A stretch of 64,000 bases of DNA, from assembly GCA_020747065.1 (NCBI GenBank), contig JAGMVK010000003.1, positions 3,705,132-3,769,131 of the forward strand, given 5' to 3'. Each line of letters begins with the position of its first letter. The stretch's first letter is position 1. Below, piece after piece: positions 10,935-21,436 of the stretch. The position numbers were made by a program, and so were the translations under genes. The notes under the pieces are model-generated. The model had not been told where the DNA came from. It made no database searches and saw only the letters and a list, made by a program, of their open reading frames with translations. Origin of the DNA: Cadophora sp. MPI-SDFR-AT-0126 (taxonomy: Eukaryota; Ascomycota; Leotiomycetes; Helotiales; Ploettnerulaceae).

Positions 10935-11673
10935 TCTACACCCGCCTGTCAACAGATGATGCCACAAAATTGTTACAGCAGGTTTAGGAGCATGTTGAGA
11001 TTTGGACATATCAGCCGCTGCGCAGAATTTTCAACCATGCTAATGTCGTATGTACTGGAAAAGAATTGTTGTGGATGGGTGTTATCAAATTTCTATCTGG
11101 AATGATCGTCGCTTAATATCGATTGTAAACAGAGGCATTATGGTCTTTGAGAAATTTTTCTCTACTGTGAGAGACATCTGCTATCTTCTCTGGGTTTGAA
11201 TGCCTTTATAATTGAACTTCTTGTTTGCTTTTGGTTCAATCTCAAGGACAGGCCAAGGCTACCCTCCCGTTTTTCACGAGTCAGATTCTGACTATTTAAA
11301 TTCAGCGACGAGGAATTTTGCATCTGCTTATTTCCGACCCTTCATTAGAAAACCCTCTATAATATAAAAAAAAGGCCACTTGAAACAGGCCCTGACAAGC
11401 GATACCGGTATGAGGGATGACAATCACGAATGACATATTAGTGAGATTGGAAAGTAGCCATGAAGTGCGACGACAAGTCACAATTAATTTTCCAGCCGTG
11501 AGATCCATCCTCCTTCATATTATTAAAGGAGAAGCCTGAAGCAATGAAACTATTAAAGAAAAGAAATCGGTCCCGACTACGTCAAATTCAAAGCGGAAAA
11601 TAAAACGCAATGCTGGCTACTCATCCTCCCTCCACTCCTCCACCAACGGCGGTTTTCCTTCCTAAGGAGATTA
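10935..11673. other. Intergenic region
   Basis: Lies between the convergent 3' ends of the dioxygenase gene and the broken MFS gene. No gene is supported. Confidence 0.45.
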
Positions 11674-14246
11674 TCAAATCGCCGCATGTCCATGTGTCTC
11701 AAATGGAAATCCAAATGATATCAATCCAACTAGAACCCACATCGCGGCACTCACATAAATTGGCACTGCAGTAAACCCAGTATGTGAAGCAATCAAACTT
11801 GCGCAAAGCCCACCGAACCTCAACAATGTCGCAGCAGTACCCGTCCCAGTGCCACGATGCGGCCCCGGAAAAGACTCGGGCGTGAAGGCGTACATGATAG
11901 CATATTCTAACTATGTTAGCTACTACCACCTTGAGCATCAAAATGAGGATCCCAAATGTACCAAAGTTCCCAAGCAAGCCCGTAACGCATGAAAATGCCA
12001 AATCTGCAGTCGGCGTGTCGACTCCGACGTAGGCGAACAGAAAGATGCCAGTCACGATTGCTGATCCCCCCCATCATCCAGCGTCGACCGAGTCGGGTAT
12101 TTACCATAAATGCTGCAGCGATGGGACCTACGACGCCTACTGAGGATATGATGCAGTAATTTCTGTAGGTGAGATACAGGGATGACTTTGCGGTGAACTT
12201 TTGTGCGAGGTATGATGGGAGGAAGTTGAAGTAACGTCCCACCCTCCCTTTCTGGCCACCCCCACATTCCGGCCACCCTTTTACACCAAAACTCACCACT
12301 TCTAATATATAATAATTAGATCATTTATTAATAAAACATCTTAAAATTAAAAAGTTGTATTATTTATTACTTGGGCTTTAATATTCCAAATCCTTATTTA
12401 CTTTATATTATGTAATATTGTAAAATAAGTATTTGAACTTTTAAAAATTTCTCGCTAACAAATTTAGTGTAAAATCGATTTTTTTAAACTTTTTAATAAC
12501 TTTCGTAATTATTAATAGATTAAGTTAAAATTGTAATTAAAGCTAGATTATAGTTAACTTTTTAATATTCTAGAGTTTAAAGACTTTTCCTTTTATAGTA
12601 ATTAAATAATAAATCGAATTATAACGTCTCATACAAAATATTTGTATGAGAGAAATTAATTACTTAATTAGAAAATAATTACTAATAGAATTATATTAAA
12701 ATTTTCTAAACCTTAAGATTTATATATAAACATTATATTATTTAAGTCTTAAGTAATTTTATTTACTTATTATAAAGTTATTTATAAGTGATTTTTGACG
12801 TTTTTTGTATGTAAAAACTAGAAATTAAGATTACGTAATAATTTACAAAGAAAATTGAATTTGCTTTTATAAATATTGTCACTCAAGTACAAGAAATATG
12901 AATATAAAATTTTTATTTAATATTATTAATTATTCGTGTTTTTATTAATACCTCAAAATCGCGTTTTTTGGTGTAAAAGCCGGCCGGAATGGGGGGGTGG
13001 CCGGAAAGGGAGGGTGGGACGTTAAAGGGGGTATGCAATGCCTGAATGCGTCAGATAGATGGCTCTCTGGACGTGAAGAAAGCATACCAATGGTCAACCA
13101 GATGAGCCAGATCAACCCAGTGTGTAAACCGAGCTTTTTGTTAGCAAACAGTTTTGAGTACTCTACACCCTTGAAGTCCTTAAAATTGTCTCTCATCACT
13201 TCGACACGCGACAAGCCTCGGCCTTCTCCTTCATAGTCAACGGTAAGACCAAGTTGAACATCGATGTCCTGGAGCATGTCGAGAGTGAGAGGCTCAGCCT
13301 TGCCGTTTCTGCGAGCAACGAAATTGACTGCATCGACGGCTTCGGCATCGCGGCCCTTTGAGAGCAGGTACCTTGGACTTTCTGGCATCTGGAACACAAC
13401 GATTCGGATGAATGCGAAGGCAAGAGTGAGTGCACCGAGCGTCATGAGTAGGTACCGCCTGTTGGTCAGCAAGTGATGATATAGCAAATGGAATGACTTA
13501 CCATCCCATATTATCCGACCTTCTACAGGTCTCCCACGTACTCCCAGCCGCACAAGAGAAGTTCGCCTGGAACACCCAACCGAATAGACTGACAATGACC
13601 TGACCGAAATTCCACCACGCACTCAAAGCAGTCAAAAGCCACTGGTGACTTCCTGGCACGAACTCAAGGAAGATTAAACTGTCAACCGGTACATTCCCAC
13701 CCGCTGCCGTACCGATGACAGCCCAAATACAACTGAACGCAATGAAGTTCTGTGTCCCGCCAGCAGCACACGCGAAGACACCCCCAATGAGAAGTGTTGC
13801 GTTGAAAGCTGGCTTGCGACCAATGAAATCCGCCGACACGCCCCAGAAGAACGCGCCGACTATCAAACCGACGTAGTAGGCGACTGAGGAGTATGATATC
13901 ACAGTGATGTCGGAGAACTCGAGCTTGATTAGTGGCTGGACAGTGCCAATACCTTGGGACCAGAAGTTGTCTGTGATCCAGCCGAATCCTGTGACGACGA
14001 AGAGTTCCCATTGGTATCTGTATGCTCGTTAGGAAAAGAATGGCGAGAGGAATAGCTTGGTACGCCATACCTTCCCATGCCGATGTCCTCCAGGCATTTA
14101 CTGACAAGCTCAGACTTCAAGCGATATGAATCACTGACTGATCCACCATAGAACTCTCGATTTGCCGCATCATCAATCTTCTCGACACTTCCATATCCAT
14201 GGTCAGGCTGAACGGGCTCGATGATATCTTTCTTGGGCTCCTCCAT
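11674..14246 (-). pseudogene. MFS (sugar/phosphate-type) transporter gene, disrupted by a transposon
   Basis: Exons can be traced as 14246-14071, 14017-13502, 13458-13088, 13041 through the insertion to 11962, and 11906-11674, with 43-55-nt introns. The protein is a 12-segment MFS transporter similar to fungal SV2/phosphate/sugar-type carriers. Features include SADFIGRKPAF in the first half, a central loop after PESPRYLLSKGRDAEAV, then NTRLGRRWMM and a C-terminus FPFETHGHAAI. The fourth exon is split by a 789-bp TA-flanked element (12234-13022). Removing the element plus one TA copy restores IAYPLYFNFLPSYLAQ in frame. A second lesion is a run of seven Gs (plus-strand Cs at 12066-12072) that shifts frame; six would keep it. 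The allele is thus probably non-functional. Confidence 0.85.
12234..13022. mobile_element. Non-autonomous pogo/Fot1-type element (789 bp, TA target site)
   Basis: The ends are inverted: the left begins ACGTCCCACCCTCCC and the right ends GGGAGGGTGGGACGT, with homology continuing about 50 bp through GGCCACCCCC and ATTCCGGCC blocks. TA dinucleotides flank both ends (12232-12233, 13023-13024). The AT-rich interior has no transposase. The ends match those of the 1.8-kb element at 28293-30109 that does carry a decayed DDE transposase, so this copy was probably moved in trans. Confidence 0.85.
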
Positions 14247-14863
14247 ATTGGAGCAACGATTCTGTGCGGTTTGAGAGACATATTGTGGATCTCATGCTGA
14301 TTTTAAAGATTTCTGCAGGCCAGTAAGACACCCTATATTGGACAGGCCACAGCTGGATAGACGAGCCTATCCCGCAGCAGGAAGAGTGAAGAGATAAGAC
14401 AAACCTTGTTGCGAGAGATACGGATTGATCGTGGAGTGTGAGATGAAACGACCAAGTCAAGAGTGGGGAAATTGGAAGAAGTGGGGACCAGGGGCAAGTG
14501 CGGAGGTGGAGTCAGGGTCGCAGGTTCACCCGACACAATCTATCTGCCGAAGACTCCTAGATGCATGATTTCAGAGGGGTTAGCTATGAAGAAGGATGAG
14601 ATGCGTGTCGAAAGCATAGCACAAGTTGGAACTTACGTAAACATTGAGTCGTTGATCCAGATTCCAACTGGGCAAAGTGTTGAAGACCTCTCGTAAGGCT
14701 CAGATTTTCACATCACATTGAATTGAGCAATGAACTTATTTGAGTTGAAATCTTATACCGATGATATTTCTATTGATTATGCGACTTCTCTGAAGTCAGA
14801 GACCTGGTCTCCAACACCCAACCAACTCCATTGTTTGTCTAAAATGCAAGACTGACTCCTCCT
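14247..14863. other. Intergenic region between two minus-strand MFS genes
   Basis: Promoter region of the disrupted transporter and 3' flank of the sugar permease. No gene is seen. Confidence 0.45.
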
Positions 14864-16681
14864 TTATTCCACATGTGCCACTGACAGCTTTCGAGCGACC
14901 TCTTCCACATCCCGACCCTGAAATGCGTCGAGTTGATGGCTCTTGAACTTCTTAGCCGGAACCTTCTCTGCGAAGAGAATGTCCAATTCCTCGAAAGTGC
15001 GTCCGCGAGTCTCGGGGAGGCGGAAGTATCCCCAAACGAAAACCATGAAGGCAGTACTACCCCAGATGAACCCAGTGTATCCTCGCAGATTCCATTCGGT
15101 GGGGTTCATGAAGTATGGTTGCAGGACATTGGAGATGACGCTAATGACATAGTAGGAGTTTCTTGCCAAGACGATCGTCTTCTGACGGAGACGGGTAGAG
15201 CCCATCTCAGCTGGCAGAGCCCAACCAAGTTGTCCGACGGACAATTGAAACATGAAAGTCCAAACAAGAGTCAAGACAGCTTGAGACATACCGACGCCAG
15301 AGATGGATGTCTTGGTATTGAGGATACCGATGACATAGAGAGTGCATGCCATGGCGAACATACCCGTGAGGTAAATTGTGCGACGGCCGAAGTAGGGCAT
15401 GAGCAAGAACCAGGATACCAGTGTACCGAAAAGAGCCATACCAGTGCCGCCGACGTTGAGCTTGTAAGTGGTATCTGTATTCAGGCCAACCTGTTGGAAG
15501 AAGTACGTCGAGTTATATGCAAATGTGGAGCCTGAAAGAATCTGTCCTGCGAATGCCACGCAGGCTATTTCAGTACGGCGGAGTTCAGGGCCCTTGAAGC
15601 AGTCCTTGTATGTTGTTCCTGTCTCAAGTTCTTGTTCCAGTTCGTTGGTGTGAACGATAGAAGCGAGGAGTGTCTTGGTGTCGATGCCCGCGGATTTGCG
15701 GACGAGGCGTTTGAGACTTCTTTCGGCATCTTCTAAGCGTCCGACTCGAACCAAATGCCATGGAGATTCGGGAGCGAAGCACAAGAGAGGGATGAGAAAT
15801 GCGGGCCAAACCCATTGAATGGCTGCAGAGGAATCAGTAAGTGATGGCACCTTCGTACTTTGGCATCGGAGACTTACCAAAGGGGATCTTGAATGCCCAC
15901 TCAGTGTTGTTGTCAACGAGACCGGCAAGGACACCAGCTGCGATCAATTGACCAATGATGAAGCACTAAATTGATGTCAGCGAATATAATTGAGCGTCTG
16001 CAAGGTAGTCACCTTACCATATTTGTGTACGAGGTGAGGTAGACACGGAGGGAGAGAGGTAAGACCTCAGAGGCATAGGCTGGAGCGATGGTTGCAAAGA
16101 CACCCCATGGGAGACCTTGAAGATTGTCAGTAAGGAGAACTCTGTTATACCACACCAGGAGGCTACTAACCGCAGATCAATTGTCCGACAAGTAGAACCT
16201 CGATGTTGGGAGCAAAGAAGACTATGAAGAGAGTTGCCGAGAGAAAGATGAGAGCTCCCACGATGACTCGCTTGACGCCAAATTTGGCTACGAGATAACC
16301 ATTGAGAAGAGCACCGAAGAATGCTCCAATTCCAGAAGCATTACCGAGACCAGCTTGCCATGGTGCAGTCAACTGATATCCGACACCAGGGAAGAAGGTT
16401 CCGTATTTCTTTGCGAATTGAGGGTAGGCATAGAAGTTTCCGATCAGGATGGTATCGTATCCCTCCATGATAACACACATCGAGACCATGAGAGCCCAGA
16501 AGATTGCCGTGGGGTAGGCTTTGACACATTCGAGAATCGAGAGGTCGTGCTCTAGGATGGTTCCTTCCAGCGCAGCATTGTTGAGTTGAGTTCCTTGCAT
16601 CTTCAAGTTGAGATCGCGGTCCTCATTCTCGAGGCGAGAGGGAGTGACCTCTTGTTGCAAATTGTTGTGGCTTTTCTCCAT
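14864..16681 (-). CDS. MFS sugar permease, maltose/alpha-glucoside:H+ symporter type
   Basis: The model has four exons (16681-16171, 16115-16018, 15965-15878, 15822-14864), giving 551 aa. The introns are 55, 52 and 55 nt, GT-AG. The sequence has a long hydrophilic N-terminus, MEGYDTILIGNF in the first membrane segment, GVKRVIVGA after segment 2, LICGLPWGVFATIAPAYASE with splicing after G170, PESPWHLVRVGR before the central loop, and RLPETRGRTFEELD after segment 12. These are signatures of the SP-family maltose/alpha-glucoside permeases. Divergence from the alpha-galactosidase gene suggests uptake of alpha-galactosides such as melibiose or raffinose or their products; this is inferred from context. 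Confidence 0.88.
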
Positions 16682-17886
16682 GATGGATGATGAAGCGAGG
16701 AGCCGCTTCAGAAGGAGGTAGTAGTAGAAGATGGAGGAGGATACTAGAATATGAAGAGGCTGAAGGAATGTAGCACGAGACTATTTCAAGTGGGAGAGGC
16801 TGCACTTATATATTCATGGTGATGTTGACGACGACGGCGATGTTTCCGACATGGAGGTACGGGGTGGAGTGAAGTAACTTCGTACGAGGCGGGATGAATT
16901 GCCTGTGTCGTACTGTCCTGCAACGGAAATCTCTAACCAAAGCCAGCGCCTGGGCACCAATCTGGCGGGTTAGCCGTCCTCTGTCAGTGTAGGGCAATCT
17001 GGGGCAAGAATGCATGGTTCCCCAGTTCTTGTCCGTCTTCTCCCCGCATGCCATGGAATTGTCGTGTGTGTCTTTCATGTCATTCTGGTGCATGAGGTGA
17101 GGAGTTGATTGGTTCGAATAGGTGGCGTCGGGGACTGGCGATAGGAGACGATGAACTGTGGTGGTTTGTGCAATCCCGCTGTGTTTTCCGCCAGATGCCG
17201 ATGTGGCAATGGGTCTTGGATATCCTCATGTGCCATGCCATTGACCAATTGAAAGGAGACCGACGGGACGACCATATTTTCCGCATCAAACCCGACGCTA
17301 TTTCATCTTCTAGTGCATCTGCGGAATTGCTAAGAGCTTCTTCATCAGGTTTGACCCTCGCTCCTTGGACGTTAAGCGATTGGAGCCCCCATCTCGTCAG
17401 GGGTGGAATCTGAAATCACCAGGCTGAGCCCCTCAATTCCCCGAAGGCGGGTTTGAAAACCGCCGCTACAGGCTGGGGCAGTGTGGGGAATGCCCTGACA
17501 GAGCACGACTTTTCCAATTAATCAACAACTGCTCGGCCGTTGAAACCAATCAAATAGAACCGAGCGAGATTCTGCATGATCCTAGGTCCGGCCAACAGTC
17601 GCCAAGTACCGGTTTGGTCTGGGGATTGAACGTTTTTGGAACCCGTAAGTCCAGCCGTAGCGGGATGGCGGGGAACTCTGACTAGTTTTCCACCTTTCCA
17701 TGCAGCCGCATACTAGAAAGGTACGTGAACCCTCAGTTCTCATGATTGAATCCACTCCTCTCATCATACGTGACTCGTGCTCTGAAGGAATCCCGTAAAC
17801 CGGGATCGTTTAATTATTCAAACACCCAAAATCTACCTCCTTCGACCCGGGGTGTCTCTCAACTCCCGCTATATTCAACCGTAGAC
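16682..17886. promoter_or_regulatory. Divergent promoter, sugar permease / alpha-galactosidase, with CreA-type sites
   Basis: These 1.2 kb separate two divergent starts. SYGGRG words, the binding consensus of the carbon catabolite repressor CreA, occur at 17473-17478 (CTGGGG), 17483-17488 (GTGGGG) and 17619-17624 (CTGGGG). The first two are 10 bp apart, as in functional paired sites. Glucose repression of both genes is plausible but untested. Confidence 0.4.
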
Positions 17887-19588
17887 ATGGCTGGTATTCG
17901 AACTGTAGTTTCTCTTGCAGTTTTGACGGGTCAGGCTATAGCCGTTAACAATGGTCTGGCAAGAACACCTCAGATGGGATGGGTGAGTTTCTTCGCAGCT
18001 TGAACTCACAACTTTCTGACATGTTGCAGAACAACTGGAATGCGCTTGGATGTGATGTTTCCGAATCTCTCCTCCTCGATACCTCAAAGACACTCGTGAA
18101 CTCTGGTCTCAGAGATGTTGGATACAATTACGTGGTGTTAGACGACTGTTGGTCAGATGGACGAGACGAGAAGGACTTTTTGAAGGTTGATATGAAGAAG
18201 TTCCCAAGTGGCATGAAGTCTGTTGCAGACGAGATTCACCGGCAAGGGATGTTGTTTGGGATGTACTCGAGTGCTGGAGAAATGACATGTGCGAGATATG
18301 GTACGTCGAAAATGCTGATTTCTTGATGCCAAACAACATCTTCGATGCTGAGCTTGGAGAAATAAGTCTGACGGAATACAGCTGGATCCCTAGACTACGA
18401 AACAAATGACGCGATCAGTTTCGCCAACTGGGATGTGGATTATCTCAAGTACGACAACTGCTACCATATGGGACGCTTCGGTACGCCTAAGTTGTCCTTT
18501 GACCGGTACAAGGTCATGGCGGATGCTTTGAATGCGACTGGAAGACCAATTCTTTACAGTCTCTGCAACTGGGGCGAAGATTACAGCCACACAGTACGTT
18601 ACCAATCGTTCTCTTGACACAATCTCAACTACTAATTGTAGCTTAGTGGGGCATGTCAATCGCAAATTCATGGAGAATGTCTGGAGATATTTACGACTCC
18701 TTTTCTCGTCCCGATGACTTGTGTCCATGTTCGAATGCAGCGGACCCCCACTGCATTGCTCCAGGATCTCACTGCTCGGTTCTGAACATTGTCAACAAAG
18801 TCGCCGCTTATGCCGACAGAGGACAGTCTGGTGGCTGGAATGATCTCGATATGTTGGAGGTTGGAAATGGTGGAATGACAGATGACGAGGTTTGTCATCG
18901 ATTTATTTCGGGTACGAGATCTAATACTATTTAGTACAAAGCTCATTTCTCTCTCTGGGCCGCCCTCAAGTCGCCTCTTCTTATGGGGAACGACCTCCGA
19001 ATCCTCTCAGCGAATGCTTTGACCATTCTCAACAACCCGGCCGTCATCGCCATCAATCAAGATCCCGAAGGCCGTTCAATCTCTCGTGTCCGTCGCGAGA
19101 CAGATGCAGCTCCAGACAAATACGGCATTGGCGAGATCCAAGTGTGGAGTGGTGCCCTATATGGCGGCGATCAGGTCGTCCTTCTCTTAAATGCTGGTGG
19201 GAAGGATACAAAAATCAGTGCCAGCTTAGCAGAGATCTTCTTACACGAAGGACCGGAAGGATCTGCACCACAAGTCCAAGAGGAGTGGGATGTGTATGAT
19301 TTGTGGACTAACAGAATGGATATTGATCTTGCCCAGAAAATTCTTGATGCTGATTCAGTCGAATTGCAAAACCTGTTCAGAGAGGCGAACTGGTACAACT
19401 CGACTGAGATTTCGTACAAGGAGGGATTGAAGAAGAACGACCCCAGGTTGCTGGGCAAGAAGACGGGACGGATCGCCCCGGGCGGAAGCTTGACTGCGAA
19501 GGTGAACAAACATTCAGCGGAGATGTACCGACTGAGAAGTGTCGGCGGTGGAGGGAAGCGAAAGGTCCATGCGAAGGATGAGTTGTGA
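17887..19588 (+). CDS. Alpha-galactosidase, glycoside hydrolase family 27, ending in KDEL
   Basis: The model has five exons (17887-17982, 18030-18300, 18382-18593, 18647-18889, 18935-19588), giving 491 aa. The introns are 47, 81, 53 and 45 nt, GT-AG. The N-terminus reads as a signal peptide (about 19 aa). GH27 landmarks are LARTPQMGWNNWNALGCD, NYVVLDDCW (residue 83 region), the nucleophile D147 in YLKYDNCY, the acid/base D207 in SWRMSGDI, and GGWNDLDML. The enzyme hydrolyses terminal alpha-galactosyl residues of melibiose, raffinose or galactomannan. The last four residues are K-D-E-L, an ER-retrieval type signal, unexpected for a secreted hydrolase. The gene is divergent from the sugar permease gene. 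Confidence 0.9.
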
Positions 19589-21436
19589 AAGGAGACCCTC
19601 GGAGCTTTTCCGCACAATGTTAGCGCTGTCCAAAAGATCCTTCCTAGGAGACGGTATGATTTTGCTGGCTTTATGATTTCTTGAGGAAGATGAGCCAGGT
19701 AATGGTTGAAGGATAGACTACGCGAGGGTGCAGTTAGTCGCTTGGGCATTCCGTTCCTCGGGAGTTTGGCACAGCCATGTAGACAGAATGTTGCCTAGTT
19801 TGTAGAAGGAACTTTCGAAATCTATATCTCCCTGTTGGGCAAAATGGTACGGCGTGGAATACAAGTTGAGCACACAGATTGCGGCTGATCCTGGTGATCG
19901 CAATGAAGTTCTTCAGGTCGATTCGAGACACTACAACTTTCCTTTATATCTCTGACCGTTAGAATTTTCGATAACTAGACGCATGTTTCCTCAGAGGATT
20001 TTGGAGTTGGTGAGTTTTTTTCACTCGAATCTGAAAATAAGCTAACTAAGAAAGTTTTGCCCTTTAAATGTTAGCTACTTGAGTTATGAAAAAGGAAATT
20101 AGATGCCTTCTTGATCAACTAAAAGAGCCCATGGTTAGTTAAATTTCGCCACGAAGCTACGCTTTTGCAGCTCTTGCTTAAAAAGTGTGCACATAAGAGA
20201 AAAGTGGGAGCTGTTGTTGATTTAAAGAAAGGGGGCGGGGTAATTTTGGCGAGTCTTGGCCATCACCGAGTCATCATCGATGTTTGAAGCTTGAGGAAGT
20301 TTCAGAAACCATCCGAATAACAGGTTCATCCTTTCGACCACGCAACGCGTCTACTTCGCATTTACAACACCAAAGCTCTCTATGAATCGATAAACGAAGT
20401 TTGCAGTGGTTCGTATTGCTCTGCAACCTGAGGACATGTCACTAGTGCCCACGACTAACCAACGAAGTGGTATGGTGATGTACAGTTGAGCAGGGCAGGT
20501 GAGGGCAATAATTGCTGTACACAATCCGCGGGAATCCCAGTGGCTACGGGGTCACTTGCTGACATCTGCGAAGAATCTCCTATCGATTAGGGACCCGGAA
20601 TTACAATATTTTCGTTGCAGCGATGAACATCACGGAGCGAGAGAAACAACGTCCCCATACTTTGACCACGACACACAATCGATGATACGGATATGAGACA
20701 CGTATGCTTGAGCTTGCCCGGGAATGGACATGTGTCCAGAAGGTGGATACTGCGATTTGACTGTCCATAATCTTCTGTCGGCGAAGATCTTTGCTCCCTT
20801 TATAAACGACTCTCGAACGCTACAATCCTCCAGCACGGTCTCCCTTGACCGAAATTGCGAGATTTAGGCTTGCATATACACGCACTTTGCGAGCTGGATA
20901 GGCGATCTGCAACTCTGCGGCAACCTGTATATGTGGGCAGCAAGATTTGCCAACCAATCATCAGGACTAGTGGAAGCGTCGAAGTCTAGGAATACATTTT
21001 TGTGTCATGTTGGCACAGAGTTCACCACAAGGCTATTACAAGTGTGATAGACTCTGGATCTGGTAGTCGAGCACTTTTGGGTGCGGGGATGATGATATCG
21101 GACAGATGAGCAAGTGCCATTTGTTTGCAACCTGAGGTATGGACTGATCTGGGGCCAGCGGTCGATCTGGTGAGATCTTGGACTATGAATATAGCTTCTA
21201 TGTATATAGCTTGGACCTCAGTATCGCGACTGCAATTTGCACCGACCGATGTTAAGTTGTATGTTCGAGAAGCTGGAGGAACTTACGATCACTGTGGACC
21301 ATTCACGCCCGTTCAATTCCCAAGAGGCAGCGTCCCATCGTGACACGATCGAAGGAAACACATTTGACACCTTACTGCGGGGTCATAGGAAAGTTGACGG
21401 GTCAATGCAAAACGTCCCATTCAATGCACTATATCC
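19589..21436. other. Long intergenic region (1.85 kb)
   Basis: It lies between the convergent 3' ends of the alpha-galactosidase and the FAD monooxygenase. Short open frames have no motifs or splice context. I see no gene or clear repeat. Confidence 0.45.

Noticed and set aside
14933..15535. Plus-strand ORF of 200 codons
   Set aside because: Antisense to the last exon of the sugar permease.
19171..19749. Minus-strand ORF of 192 codons
   Set aside because: Antisense to the last exon of the alpha-galactosidase.
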